A stretch of DNA of 64,000 bases from positions 24,971,241-25,035,240 of the forward strand of contig NC_047094.1 in assembly GCF_902459505.1 (NCBI RefSeq). The letters run 5' to 3'. The notes under the pieces were generated by a model. It saw only the letters and a list, made by a program, of their open reading frames with translations. It had not been told where the DNA came from and did not search any database. Shown piece after piece: positions 1 through 10,917 of this stretch. The translations under genes and the position numbers were made by a program. Every line of letters starts with the position of its first letter. Within the stretch, counting starts at the first letter, position 1. The stretch is from Geotrypetes seraphini. Its lineage: Eukaryota > Chordata > Amphibia > Gymnophiona > Dermophiidae.

Positions 1-626
1 GCGTCACAGGCTGGGCGGAGGAGAGGAGCAGGAGGACTTTGCAGTTCCTCCTGCTCCCGAAGACTGTCTGGTGGCCTACGGAGCAGGAGGGACTGAGCAC
101 CCCTCCTACTCCCAAAGTTTACAGGTGCGGGGGAGGGGACTGTGGACAGAGACGGGGCATTCGCCAGCGTCTGGTGGCAGGAGGGAGTCAACATTCCTCC
201 TGCTGTTTGTTTTTTTTTGAGGGGAGGGAGTTGGCAGTCGGCACGATGGTAGAAGGGAGTCGGCATCTCTCCTGCTATAATTTTGAGGCGGTGGGCATTT
301 GGGAGGTTCGGGGGGAGGGGGCACCTTGTCGCGGGGGAGGGGCTTTTTAAAAAAAATATCAGGCAGTTATTTTGCATGTGTAATACACGCAAAATATCTG
401 TCCAATTAAAAAATAAATTAAAAAACCTGGCAGAAGCCCTGACAGCAGTGACAGGAGGCTGCCACTACAGTCTGGGTTGCCCCGACTCAATCGCTCACTG
501 AGCGATTGAGTCAGGGAATTTGCATGCAAATGATTTGCACCTCTGTGCAAATCATTTGCATGCAATTGCTGTTTCAAAATCAGCCAACAGCGATTGAATC
601 GCTACCTTTAGTGAATCTGGGCCTAT
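1..626. repeat. GC-rich repeat with two near-perfect small hairpins; end of a fold-back DNA element
   Basis: Positions 39-350 are purine-rich with recurring GGCAGGAGGGAGT motifs, also seen near 3.4 and 42.6 kb. Two hairpins follow: 484-512 (arms of about 14 bp) and 520-565 (perfect 21-bp arms, 4-nt loop). The right end reads TTTAGTGAATCTGGGCC. The reverse complement of that end resembles the starts of elements at 2831 and 10918 (AGATTCACTAAA type). No protein is supported. Confidence 0.5.
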
Positions 627-636
627 AGGGCTTTCC

Positions 637-1263
637 GTTCAAATCCATCAGTGTGATGGCTAAGTCATTTCTGTACCAAGAGGCGGAAGTGCTACCTCCA
701 TGCTGTGAGCCCACCGCTTGGAATTCATCTGGATAATTTACTGCCCACATGATTCCAATCAGCTCTGCCTTCAGTGCAGAAATTTGTTTTGGAGCCTGGA
801 GTTTGACGTGGGTACTAACAAGGACCGCAGCTGATTAATTCTGTTTTCATTGCCAAACTCCGGGAAATAGTGTGTGTGCTAAATGTAGACAAAAATAATA
901 GTGTTATGGATGCTGAAATCTATGTGAATAAATTAGGCCATAACCTCTCTAGGGAATCTGGACTCCTGAGCACTGTGTTTATATATATATATATTTTGTA
1001 TTTGATGTTTTCTGTGCTCTAATGCAGGTGTTGACGTTTTTTCTTTTTTTTTTTTTTTTGCGGATGTAGGAGTCAGACCAAAAATCTAGGTGCCAGATGG
1101 TGGAGGAGACCCAAAGGAAAAACCATGGCTGACAGTCCAGGCTCTGCTTTCTCATTCCCAGCAATTTCCCTCTCTGTCCCTCTCATTGTCTTCAGCGATC
1201 TCTTTTCTCTCAAACCCTCCACCTTTTCCCAGCAGTCTGTCACCCTCCTTGTCTCCCGCAATC
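637..1263. other. No recognised gene or repeat
   Basis: It contains a 70-codon open stretch on minus (see findings), a (TA)n run at 979-994 and a T-run at 1041-1058. Nothing else stands out. Confidence 0.4.
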
Positions 1264-1591
1264 AAGTTTCAAGTTTAATATATTTCTTGATTGATCGCTT
1301 AATCAAATTCTAAGCGATGAACAATATAGTCAAATAGAGACAAAACATTACAGACTTTAAATAATAACATTGGGTAGATAACTAATACATTATACATTAT
1401 ACTCATTACATAAGGTAAGATAAGGGTTTGAAATACAATTAATAAAGAAAAGCAAAACAAAGGAAAAATACAATAGGGAAATAAATAACCACAGAGCATA
1501 ATACAATAAAATAAAATCGCTGGTTTAAGAACTGTTTAATTAAATATTAAAAGCATCTTTAAAAACAAATGTTTTTAGATTACTTTTAATC
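1264..1591 (-). mobile_element. LINE 3' UTR fragment (TTGAAAC-tail group)
   Basis: On the minus strand this ends in AAACTTGAAACTTGAT, and its internal text (CGCTTAGAATTTGATTAAGC) resembles the 3' end of the LINE at 7091-8130. It is 5'-truncated before the coding part. Confidence 0.55.
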
Positions 1592-1599
1592 TACAGTCT

Positions 1600-1741
1600 T
1601 AATCTCAAACCCTCCATCTCATTAGCTCTAAGCTCCGGTTCTCCTCTCTTTCACCTTACTACTGCTATGTAAACCGCTCTGAACTATTCTGGTACTGCGG
1701 TATACAAAAATAAAGTTATTATTATTATTATTATTATTAGT
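1600..1741 (+). mobile_element. LINE 3' tail with (TTA)n end
   Basis: The text GTAAACCGCTCTGAACTATT leading to a (TTA)n run is the mirror of the 3' end at 16937-17060 (minus strand). Only tail sequence remains. Confidence 0.6.
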
Positions 1742-1935
1742 TATCACAGTGCTTAGGCATCAGAACGGGGGGGGGGGGGCACAGGGGGCATGGCCTCCTC
1801 AAAAATTGGTGATGGTTTGGCTCCTCCACCTTACCTCCTCTTCTGGCGGCTATAATTTTAAATCTTTGATTTGCAGAGCATGTTCTTTCTTTCTTTCTTT
1901 CTTCCCCCCACCTCCATGGGACCCTGCGGTTACCT

Positions 1936-2156
1936 CTTTAGCTCTGGAATCCCCTGCACCTGCCCCCCACCAGGGTTGCTGTTATTTTAAATGTTCCAGC
2001 AGCCGCAGCGCAGCGTAGCGTCCACGAGACGAGCCTTCTGCCGTCTTCATTCAGCAGCAACTTACTGTTCCCACCTAGCTGCGTCATGGCTGTTGGAACA
2101 TTTAAAATAACAGTGATCCAGAGGGGGGATAAGTGTGGGGGAGTCCAGAGCTGAAG
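1936..2156. repeat. Fold-back repeat with arms of about 62 bp
   Basis: The sequence around 1938-1998 (AGCTCTGGAATCCCC to TTCCAGCAGC) is repeated inverted at 2082-2155 (GCTGTTGGAACA to GTCCAGAGCT). It is probably a MITE remnant of unknown superfamily. Confidence 0.55.
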
Positions 2157-2259
2157 AAGTCGTGCCACAGGGTTCCACTGGGAAGGGAGCTAAGGAGGGA
2201 GGAAGGAAGGATTAGGAAGGAAGGAAAGAAAGAAGAACACGGGCTGGGGGTAGGGGGTT

Positions 2260-2505
2260 GGGAAGACAGGGAGGACAGATGCTGCATGAGCTGGGGGTTG
2301 GTGAGAAGGCAGAGAAGAACAGATGTTGCACGGGCCGGGAGGAGGTGGGAAGGCAGGGAAGAACACATGTTGCTCGGGCTGGAAGGAGGTGGGAAGGCAG
2401 GGAAGAACACATGTTGCTCGGGCTGGGAGGGGGTTGAGAAAGACAGATGCTGCACGGGCTGGGAGGAGGTTGGGAATTACAGATGCTGCCTTGGCTGGGG
2501 GATTG
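2260..2505 (+). repeat. Minisatellite, about 40-bp unit, five to six copies
   Basis: The unit contains GGGCTGGGAGGAGGT..GGGAA and AACACATGTTGCTC and repeats with small changes, for example twice at 2350-2440. A 214-codon open frame crossing it (2133-2777) reflects the repeat, not a gene. Confidence 0.75.
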
Positions 2506-2560
2506 GAAAGGAGAATGTTTTTCCTGCACCACTCAGCGTTTTTTCGCATTTTAAACTAGT

Positions 2561-2614
2561 GTCTCCTGAGGAAGGCGTTGTCTGTACGCCGAAACTAGGA
2601 TCCTTGTTGGGACC
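2561..2614 (+). ncRNA. Type I hammerhead-ribozyme-like motif, copy 1
   Basis: It reads GTCTC, CTGAGGA, a hairpin GGCGT..ACGCC, GAAA, a short stem III with A/T-rich tip, TT, then GGGAC. GTCTC pairs with GGGAC with one G-T wobble, and stem II has five perfect pairs. Core CUGANGA, GAAA and UH match the hammerhead consensus. Stem III is imperfect. Confidence 0.6.
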
Positions 2615-2830
2615 GTGCCGCGGCGAGATTCCAGGTCGGTCACTGCTGGCTCCAACACCGGTGCATCTTCTGGCAGGGGTGAAAGTGTACATGAGGAAAG
2701 GTGGAATCTCTTTGAAAAACTTTCTAAGGAGGAGTCGTCAATATTTAACTATTCGCAATCATCTTTATGCCCTTTAAAAAGAAGTAACAGCCACTCATCA
2801 CATCCCAGGGGCTGTGTGAGGGAACCAAGG

Positions 2831-3100
2831 GCTAGATGCACTAAAGTCAGCGATCGTCGCTAAACCTGTTGTCACAGCTTTAGCGGCGATCGCTTTTACT
2901 GACCCGATGCACAAAACGGCCCACCTTGTGTTTTCCCCTCGATTGCCCATTTTCCAATCTGGCCATGCAAATTAGCTAAAACTCCATGCAAAGTAGCCAA
3001 GCAATTGATGCACTAACATCACTTTGGCTATTCCCCTCCCAAAAAAAAGGGGGTTTAGCGATTGGAAAAACCAACAGGTCTGCCTGGGGTGGGCTTTTTT
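2831..3100. mobile_element. DNA-transposon-like fragment with CTAGATGCACTAAAG end
   Basis: The left end GGGCTAGATGCACTAAAGTC is followed by a short palindrome around GCGATCGTCGCTAA..TTAGCGGCGATCGC. Similar ends occur at 10918 and, inverted, at 605-626. Superfamily unclear; no TSD could be read. Confidence 0.45.
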
Positions 3101-3124
3101 TCTTTTTTTTTTCAATGGCACCGA

Positions 3125-3345
3125 GGGGGAGGATCCCTAGGCATCTGAGCAAATCAGGGCCTTAGGCTCCTCCCTCTGTATCCCATGTGATGCTTGGGGA
3201 GGTGCCTAAGGTCCTGATTTGCCCAGACCTTAGGCCCTTCCCTGTGTATCACATGGAATACAGAGGGAGAAGACTAAGGCCCTGATTGGCTCAGAGCCAA
3301 TCAGAGCCTTAGTCTCCTCCAAATGCATCACATGGTGCACTGAGG
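3125..3345. repeat. Local tandem and inverted repeats around a 43-bp hairpin
   Basis: A motif of the type GCCTTAGGCTCCTCCCTCTGTAT..CATG recurs in both orientations. A tight hairpin (GACTAAGGC..GCCTTAGTC) lies at 3272-3314. It looks like a decayed palindromic MITE. Confidence 0.5.
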
Positions 3346-3489
3346 AATTGAATGCCCCTCATTTTCCATGTCTAGCAAAGGTACGGGGGGGGGTCAGGGA
3401 GTGGGGGGTGGGGTTCAGGGGAGCATCCAGTGGCAGGAGGGAGTGGGCATTTTTTAAGGAGGAAGGGGGGTCTCTGCTGGCAGGAGGGA

Positions 3490-3645
3490 GTGGACAAGTC
3501 ACTCAGTCTTCCATAGCCCCAGGTACGTTAGATAGATTGTGAGCCCACCAGGACAGATAGGGAAAATGCTTGAGTACCTGATTGTAAAACCGCTTAGATA
3601 ACCTTGATAGGCGATATATAAAAACCTAATAAACTTGAAACTCAT
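3490..3645 (+). mobile_element. SINE/LINE shared 3' end
   Basis: It holds the CCCCAGGTACGTTAGATAGA and GAGCCCACCAGGACAGATAG blocks of the SINE at 49667 and 58465, then CTTGAGTACCTGATTGTAAA and a tail ending AATAAACTTGAAAC. No tRNA head is present. Confidence 0.65.
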
Positions 3646-3861
3646 ACACAAACAAAATCACATACATTACAAGAAATCAAACATCAATAAAACATAATAA
3701 TGATAATGTAAAGTCTTCTAAAATTAGAAAGAGGTTACCAGCACCTCGCAAACTCAAAAAACTATAGAGCAAGGGTTATCTGACTTGCCCAGAATCACAA
3801 GGAGCTTTGCTCTTTGAAAACTTTCTGGCATGAGATTACAAAAGTACTGTATTCTACCTTG

Positions 3862-4110
3862 CTGCACCGTATGCCTGGAACAAACTGCCTGACGCTCCAT
3901 CAGGCTCCATCTCTGGCAGTGTTCAAGTCCAGACTCAAAGTCCACTTCGTTGAAGATGTTTTCAATTCCAAAATCCAGCCCACTTTCTAAACACAAATAT
4001 TATCATTCCCTCTGTAATTCCCTCCACCTGAGCACAAGTGTATTGTTGCACCTTCTTGTCCAGTTTGTCTGTCTTGACTAGATTGTAAGCTCTTTGGAGC
4101 AGGGACTGTC
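3862..4110 (+). mobile_element. LINE 3' end fragment (L2-like)
   Basis: CCGTATGCCTGGAACAAACT reads like the PYAWNRLP stretch at the C-terminus of L2-type reverse transcriptase; a related copy is at 61750-61990. It continues into the 3' UTR block AGATTGTAAGCTCTTTGGAG. It is heavily truncated. Confidence 0.6.
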
Positions 4111-4245
4111 ACTGAAAACCGCAGTAGCGCACACAAATCTGGTTGCATGTAGCACAAATGTGCCTAATTCCTCCTCCATAGGGACGCTAAATGAACATGC
4201 GCTAAATTCAACAGTGACAGTTAATTTACAATAAAGTGTACTAAA

Positions 4246-4420
4246 GGCTCCTTTTACTAAGGTGCGCTAAGCATTTTAGGGCACACGAAATATTAGCGCA
4301 CGCTAACCACGCGCTAAACGCTAACACGTGCATGTTAGTCTATGGACGCGTTAGTGTTTAGCGCACGCGTAGATTTAGCACGCGCTAAAACGCATAGCGT
4401 ACCTTAGTAAAACAGGGGGG
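4246..4420. mobile_element. Harbinger-like palindromic MITE
   Basis: Terminal inverted repeats GGCTCCTTTTACTAAGGTGC and ACCTTAGTAAAACAGGGGG enclose a GCGCTAA-rich palindrome with centre CTAACACGTGCATGTTAG. It belongs to the commonest short element in the window. Its TSD is not clear. Confidence 0.65.
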
Positions 4421-4485
4421 GTGACTGTAATACGCAGTCCACACTCATTGTACAGCCATGACCAACCTAGTCCTCACCTCCTAAC

Positions 4486-4741
4486 CAATTCTCCCTCTAA
4501 GGAGTGGCCAGTTGCACGCCAATTGTTTTGCATGTGAGCGATCCCGGTATTTGCAAAGCATTTCTGTATGTAGCAGCACAAAGAGCCATCACACGTATGG
4601 TAATTGATTTAGTGGAGTTTTATTTTTTTTTTAATAGTTTAATTTTGTTTGAATGTTGGGTCAGGTCAGTATTTTTGCGAGTGACCGTGTAACGACCGTG
4701 TAAAATATATGAGCGACGCTCTCCGCTTAGAGGGAACACAG
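4486..4741. mobile_element. hAT MITE, 256 bp
   Basis: The ends (CAATTCTCCCTCTAAGG and CTTAGAGGGAACACAG) are imperfect inverted repeats. The flanks CTCCTAAC (4478-4485) and CTCCTAAT (4742-4749) form an 8-bp TSD with one mismatch, the hAT signature. Confidence 0.7.
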
Positions 4742-4749
4742 CTCCTAAT

Positions 4750-5399
4750 ATTAATTAGTGCACCATCACCATTCTGGAGGAGTGTGTGGTGCAGTGGTTG
4801 AAACCATAAAATCCAGTTTTTCAGAATAACTAGGTCATCCTTCCACCCTATCTTATTTGTATCTGGCTATATCTCACATAGTACGAAGACCGGTAAAGGT
4901 TCCAATATGTGTTACTGAATCTTTCCTTAATCTTTAGTCTGACTAGCTGAGACTCAAAAGAGAGAAAATCGAAAGCAGGCAGATGTGTGAGTCTGTTTGT
5001 TTCCCTGGTTCCTGAGGATATGTGTGATTCTATTTAATTAGAAACATGTTTCACCTGATAATAAAGTGAAGTGTCTACACAGTTACCTGGTGAAAGATAT
5101 GTATTATGAAAAGGGACAGGTTATGCCATGGCCTTTTCTAAATGTAAGATTTTATGTTGCTGGCTCCTTTTTTTTTTTCAGCTCAGTTACAATTATGTTG
5201 GGACCATGATATTTACAATACCTATGGATTCTTCCTTTATTTTATCATCTCCTTCCACTAGGTTAGAGCATTGCAGTAGTCATTCTGGAATGGAGGCCAT
5301 GTTGCATCGCTCCCTTTAGAACCATACTCTAACCATCTAGGTGTCACTCCCACACAAAGATTATAATTTCCCATCCCCCTCCCAAGGCAGATCTCTTGT
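4750..5399. other. Apparently unique sequence
   Basis: No repeat end, splice-flanked frame or structured RNA is evident, apart from a weak hammerhead-like string near 5013 that I rejected. Confidence 0.4.
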
Positions 5400-5600
5400 G
5401 GGTGTATTATGCGAATGTGCCAATCGCTATCACCAGCGACTCATCCCAAGCAAATTTAGTGACCCTCGGTGACTCTCTGCGAACCTCACGTTTTTTTTAG
5501 AGAATGACTCATCTTTTTCAAATCATTACATTTACGGCCATCATAGCGGCCTGTCAGATTTTAGCACGAGTATTAGAGAATCTGTTCCTCAGTGAGCAGA
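5400..5600 (+). repeat. Dispersed repeat shared with 23512-23705
   Basis: Both copies carry GTGTATT, a CACCRGCGACTCATC-like block, AAATTTA, GCGAACYTCRCG and AGAGAATC in the same order and spacing. It is an old interspersed element of unknown class. Confidence 0.5.
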
Positions 5601-5864
5601 AGGGAACTGAGCTAGAAATCTTCTACATGGTAAGTGTACAGGCCAACCTGTGAATGTAAATTATGTTCAACGAAGTAAAGCTTTGCTATACAGATCTTTT
5701 AAGTACTGTGGGCCGGAACCAGTAAATGGTGCCCAAAGATAGGCACCAAAACGTTCTCCACTAAACTAGTATTCTGCAAAGGATGTGCACCCTTTGCAAA
5801 ATACTAACTTAGCATGAATCTCTCAACTCTAAAAATAATAAGTGGAGCAGAAAGGGAAGATGTG

Positions 5865-6511
5865 AATTGCTTGTTCACCCTTTCCAAAAATACTAGGACT
5901 AGGGGGCATGCAATGAAGCTACTAAGTAGTAGATTTAAAACAAACTGAAGAAAATATTTCTTCACACAACATGTAATTAAACTCTAGAATTTGTTGCTGG
6001 AGAATGTGGTGAAGTCAGTTAGCTTAGCGGGGTTTAAAAAAGGTTTTGATAATTTCCTAAAAGAGAACTCCATAGTCCAATATTGAGATGGCTTCTGGAA
6101 CTCCATTGCTTATTCCTAGGATTAGCGAATGACACGATGACAAAATTCATCACCTTTCCCATCCCCGCAGATAACCGCGGGAAATAATCCCATGTCATTT
6201 TCTAGTGTCTATTTCAACCTCAGTCCTTCTACACCAGCATTCTTCAAAGCAAAGCTTGTGGGTCAGTGGTTGTGCCCAATTATACTCTGATTCTTCCCTC
6301 TCTCCTTAAAGAATGACATGAAGATGGTTTCCTGCGGTTATCCGCGGGGACAGAAACGGTGATGAATTTTTTCACCGTGTCGTTCTCTATCTAGGATAAG
6401 CAGCATAAAATCTGTTTTACTACTTGGGCTCTAGCTGGGTACTTGGGACCTGGGTTGGCCACTGTTGGAAACAGGATACTGGGCTTGATGGCAACTCTTA
6501 TGTTCTTAGGT
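5865..6511 (+). mobile_element. CR1-like LINE 3' end, split by a hAT MITE
   Basis: The frame before 6115 reads as the typical LINE C-terminus (F-F-T-x-x-M-V/L-x-N-S-R region) in decayed form. After the insertion it resumes with TACTTGGGCTCTAGCTGGGT and the tail CTTATGTTCTTA. The hAT at 6123-6389 interrupts it. Confidence 0.6.
6123..6389. mobile_element. hAT MITE (TAGAGAATGACAC family), 267 bp
   Basis: Ends TAGCGAATGACACGATGACA and CACCGTGTCGTTCTCTA are inverted. The 8-bp TSD is CCTAGGAT (6115-6122) and TCTAGGAT (6390-6397). Relatives lie at 22864-23289 and 26465-27059. Confidence 0.85.
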
Positions 6512-6722
6512 GATCCAAGTATAGGGACATTGCCATTGTGACATCACTGAGTAGGTTGGCTCTTAGGCATTGGAGGAATGAGGCATTATGACATCACAGC
6601 CTCAGCTCCGGAATGTTGCTACTCTTTGGGTATCTGCCAGATACTTGGTTTGGCGACTGTAGCAGGATACTGGGCTTGATGGACCTTCGGTCTGTTCCAA
6701 TATGGCAATTCTTATGTTCTTA
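6512..6722 (+). mobile_element. LINE 3' UTR copy carrying the TGACATCAC module
   Basis: It contains CATTGTGACATCACT, GGTTGGCTCTTAGGCATTGG, GAGGCATTATGACATCACA and then GTTGCTACTCTTTGGGTATC, ending CAATTCTTATGTTCTTA. It appears to be the original context of a module found in many other elements here. Confidence 0.6.
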
Positions 6723-7090
6723 ACTAATCTTGGGCACTGAATTTACACCTGCTGAATCCTGGTATAAAACTCGCACCTGACTAAGGCAACGGAAATTACA
6801 TTATTCCGTGACATCTCACCTAACCTCTGGTAACACCCCCCAATCTGTCCATGCTCCTCCCATAGCTATGCCCCTTTTGAAATTTAGGCATGGATGTTAA
6901 AGAACAGTGACTCGGACAGATGTGTATGGAAAGGTAAATTGTTGCCTTGTTAACTAGCCTCCCCCCCTTTTTTTTATTTTTTAATCAAGCTACACTGCTA
7001 AGCAGCGCAAGCTAGATGCCATGCTGCCCATAGAAATAGAATGGATGGCTCGGCATTTAGCTCATGTTGCTCGGCAGCTCAGCTTGATAA

Positions 7091-8137
7091 AGTTTCAAGT
7101 TTCAAGTTTATTAGCATTTAATGAATCGCCTATACAAAGTTTCTAAGCGATGTACAAATTAAAAACCATCAGATGGTGGTCACATATATAATTTTTTACA
7201 CATTAAATTTTAAAACACACTATTGACATTTTAAACAATGGGAAAAAGACAAACATGAATAAGAGGGAAAAGAGGGAAAAGTTACAATTCATTTTATGTT
7301 GAAATTAACAATTAAGGAAAAACACAATAGGGAATAATGGGGTTGGAATGTTTGATAGTCTTGGTCAGAGTGTAAGGGGTTAATGTAAAATATGCTATGT
7401 ATCAAAGGCATCTTGAAACAGAAAGGTTTTTAAAAGTTTCTTAAAAGTTAAAATGTCTTTTTCAATTCTAATAAAGTTTGGTAAGGAATTCCACAATGTT
7501 GGGGCCATAACAGAAAATATGTCGTTTCTTCTTGTGCCGATGATTTTCAAGGAGGGAATTGATAAAAGATTTGAAGAGGATGCACGTAATGAACGTGATG
7601 TATTATATGGAATAATCATTTTAGATATGAATTGTGGCTCATTAAGAAGTAATGTTTTATATACTAAAAGTATGATTTTAAACGTAATCCGATGGGAAAT
7701 AGGAAGCCAGTGTGATTTAATCATTAGGGATGTGACATGGTCGTATTTTTTTGCTTTATGAATTAATTTTATTGCTGTGTTTTGAATTATCTGAAGTCTT
7801 CTTTTTTCTTTCTGAGTAATATTGATCAGGAGCGAATTGCAGTAGTCCATTTTGGAAATAATTAGTGAATGAATTAGAATATTAACAGATTTAGTCTCTA
7901 AGAATGTAGAAATGGAACGGATGAGACGTAACCTATAAAAACATGATTTAACTATTTCACTAATATGTTTGTTAAATGATAAATCTACATCAATGGTTAC
8001 ACCAAGGATTTTCAGATATGGTACAGATTCTAAAGGTGTATTGTCAAGGACGAATGGTAAAATTGGAGTTAGATTTCCTTTCCAAGTGAAAAACATGGTT
8101 TTTGATTTTTGGATGTGTGTGGGGGGGTTAATTGATT
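7091..8137 (-). mobile_element. L2-like LINE, 3' half with long open reading frame
   Basis: On the minus strand an open frame of at least 233 codons (8096-7395, continuing upstream to about 8130) encodes the C-terminal part of a LINE reverse transcriptase. Marks include LGVTID, SKMDYCNSLL, LQIIQNTAIKLI, SHWLPIS and WNSLPNFIR. A 3' UTR of about 300 bp and a short TTGAAAC tandem tail end at about 7091. It is 5'-truncated near 8137. The uninterrupted, AT-rich frame suggests one of the younger LINE copies in the window. The catalytic domain is not included. Confidence 0.85.
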
Positions 8138-8239
8138 TACATGGAAAAATGAAGGGAGACCATACTCTTCAAAGAGCAGTGAAGACATTACTTTCAGCTG
8201 ATCTGCGAAAAGTAGCAAAGACTATTCTTTTCATCTAAA

Positions 8240-8505
8240 CAGACTCTGACAGACTACCCCCCCCCCCCCCCACACACACACACACTTTTCTGTAACCTGC
8301 CTTTGTTCCCCTGTATTTAACGACCAACCTCTAACCTAGTCTCTGTGAAATTTCAACAATTTTCCCCATCGTACCCTCTTCCCTAAGACCTGTCATGTCC
8401 CGGCTTTTGTATAATGTCTGCATTGTGAATGTCCCGATGTAACCCATTCTGAGCTTCGGGGAGGACGGGCTTAAAATCGAAATAAATAAAAATAAAGACT
8501 ATATG
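8240..8505 (+). mobile_element. C-run, CA repeat and a LINE 3' tail
   Basis: (C)n(CA)n at 8258-8285 precedes AACCCATTCTGAGCTTCGGG and AAATCGAAATAAATAAAAAT, a tail pattern of L2/CR1-like elements. There is no coding part. Confidence 0.45.
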
Positions 8506-8922
8506 GCCTATCTAGTCCGCCTAACCATGCCATCTACTATCCCCCTCCTCTCCCTTAGAGATCACTGGGTCCCAAATTTGGGTGACGTATATGGAATGTG
8601 GGAGTGTCTGTTTATACAATGAGTTATCTGATGGACCTTTGGGGGTAATTCTATAAAGTCAGTTTCACACATATGTAGTAGTCAAATATGCAAAAAGAAC
8701 CCTTATAAAAGCACAGGATCTGATATGTTGGCGCATTTTCTGCTGGTAAGTGTGTACAGGGGTGGAGTTTGAGCAGAATGTAGGAGGACCTCACATGTCC
8801 ATGCGTAGATGATAAATTCCTTGACTTCAGATATCGTTTCATTTTTGTTGTTCTTTATCGTTCTACACTTGTTAAAAGGAAAAGGGGGAAAAAGTGTTTT
8901 TCTTTCTTTAATTTGCCAATTT

Positions 8923-9092
8923 ACCCCCTTTTACTAAGCCGCGGTAGATGTTTCTACCGTGGCCAGTAGCACTACGGGCACTGACGCTTCTCCGATGCGC
9001 ATAGAATTCCTATGAGTGTCAGAGCAGCGTCGAAGCATTTAGAGCTCTGGGCCGCGGTAGAAACCTCTACCACGGCTTAGTAAAAGGAGGAG
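8923..9092. mobile_element. Harbinger-like palindromic MITE (CCGCGGTAGA variant)
   Basis: CCCCCTTTTACTAAGCCGCG and CCACGGCTTAGTAAAAGGAG are inverted termini; the palindrome continues inward as GGTAGA..TTTCTACC. The TSD is approximately TTA/TTT. Confidence 0.7.
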
Positions 9093-9212
9093 GTTTATTT
9101 TTATGTTTTGTAAATGTAATTTTTAATTGATTTTGGAACATTTGTATATTGTTTAAAATTTTATTGTAATTGTAAACCAGTGTAAAACACCACAGTATTA
9201 AGCGGTATATCA

Positions 9213-10085
9213 AATAAGAACATAAGAACTGCCATCTCCGGATCAGACACTGGGTCCATCAAGTCCGGTGATCCGCTCCTGCGGAGGCCCAGCCGGTGTC
9301 AGGTCAAAAGCGCGCCGGGACATAGGCGCGGCCAGACAATTGAGCGCAGCACGGAGGCATGTGCCGCTCAAAATTACTGTTTTTAGGGCTCCGACGGGGG
9401 GGCATGGGGGGGGAACCTCCTCCCACTTTACTTAATAGATATTGCGCCACGTTGTGGGGGGTGTGGGGGGTTGTAACCCGCCACATTTTACTGAAAACTT
9501 AACTTTTTCCCTGTTTTTAGGGAAAAAGTTAAGTTTACAGTAAAATGTGGAGGGTTACAACCCCTTCAAACCCCCCATAACGCCGGCGCGATGTCTATTA
9601 AGTAAAGTGGGGGGGGGTTCCCCAACAAAACCCCCCATCGGAGCCCCTAAAAACTGTAATTTTCTTCAGTGCACGCCTCCATCTTGCGCTCAGTTGTCGG
9701 CGCGCGTCTTTATCTTTCGCGCCGTTGTCTATGAACCGGCCCGGCCAGGTGTAACCTTATGAAAACTTAGTCACCCATATCCCTCTATGCACCTTTAGAG
9801 GAGATGTGCATCTAACTTGCCCTTAAATCCTAGAACGGTGGGTTCCGCAGTAATCTCCGCCGGGAGAGCGTTCCAGGTGTCCACCACTCGCTGTGTGAAG
9901 CAGAACTTCCTGGCGTTTGTCCTGGGCTTGTCCCCCCCTCAGCTTCAGTCCATGACCTCTTGTCCAAGTCACATTTGACATCGTAAATAACTTTTTGTCC
10001 TGTTCTATCTTGTCGATTCCTTTTATTATTTTAAAAGTCTCAATCAGATCCCCTCGCAGTCTCCTCTTCTCAATTAAAAGCAGCT
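9213..10085 (-). mobile_element. CR1-like LINE 3' end, split by a fold-back element
   Basis: The AAGAACATAAGAACTGCC end (the tail read on minus) is followed, after the insertion at 9295-9736, by CGCTGTGTGAAGCAGAACTT (minus: KFCFTQRVVDTW-type residues) and CTCGCAGTCTCCTCTTCTCA. It is 5'-truncated near 10085. Confidence 0.75.
9295..9736. mobile_element. 440-bp fold-back DNA transposon, copy 1
   Basis: Begins GGTGTCAGGTCAAAAGCGCG and ends CGCGCCGTTGTCTATGAAC. Almost the whole element is one inverted repeat with centre CCCTGTTTTTAGGG at about 9510. The flanks AGGCCCAGCC and CGGCCCGGCC form a degraded 10-bp TSD. See the copies at 30305 and 61094. A 9-11-bp TSD suggests the Mutator-like superfamily. 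No transposase is present. Confidence 0.8.
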
Positions 10086-10917
10086 CAGCTCAAATGTGCT
10101 CATATGTATTCATACTTGAAAGTAATAGGTGTGGATATTCACTCCTCTTCCGGGGCTCCTTCAATGCAGGCATAATTTATGGCACTTCTATTAGTATTTT
10201 ATAAAGGCACCTTCTTGTCTTAAAAAAAATGGACTTAAAATAGGTCCCTGAAAACCTGTGCAGAAAGTTTCAGATGCTAATTTGGTTGAAGATATAAAGT
10301 GACATATTTGATTGAGGTCTATTTTGCCTGCCAAGAATACCCTATTTTGTTTTGTTTCTCATTAAATAACTAAAGTACTTGACTCCATTAATGTGGACTG
10401 GAATTGATCATTTTTGCCTGATTAGATTTTTTTTTATGTATGACATTGTTTATTTTCCTGTATTTTGTTATGTTTTAATAACAAAAATCAATAAAGTACA
10501 AAGAAAGAAAGAAAGAAAAAAAAAAAGGTTCCTGAAAGAAAGCCCCCATTTAGCAGGTGGATAACTTCCTCTTTCCATGGTTCTGTTTGACATGTGTACA
10601 GTCTCTTTGAGTTAATCAAGGTCAGTGCACTATTCTCCTTTCACTGGGCCACCGTAGCAAACAAATAATTTCTGTTGCAGGAAGATTTTGTTTATATAAT
10701 TTTTTTAAAGTCGCTATGAGTACAGAAACTGTAGAAAAATGTTCTTATTATAGAATCTACAGAAACTGGTTTCAGTGGTTTTTTTAACTAGATTTTTCTG
10801 CATATAAAATGAACACAAGGGGGCACTGCATAATCTTCATAAAGTCTGGCTCCTATTCAGACAGCTTCCTACAGAGAAAGAATGCACATAAGTCAAGTGA
10901 CAGAAATTAATTGTCTT

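Noticed and set aside
1263-1320. LTR-like short direct repeats (TTTCAAG)n
   Set aside because: They are the short tandem tail of a LINE, seen also at 7091 and 24730; no LTR element was recognised in the window.
2133-2777. 214-codon open frame
   Set aside because: It spans a minisatellite and a hammerhead-like motif; composition follows the repeat and no domain is visible.
5010-5075. Possible eighth hammerhead (CTGAGGA..GAAACATGTT)
   Set aside because: Core strings occur in order, but neither stem I nor stem II pairs convincingly.
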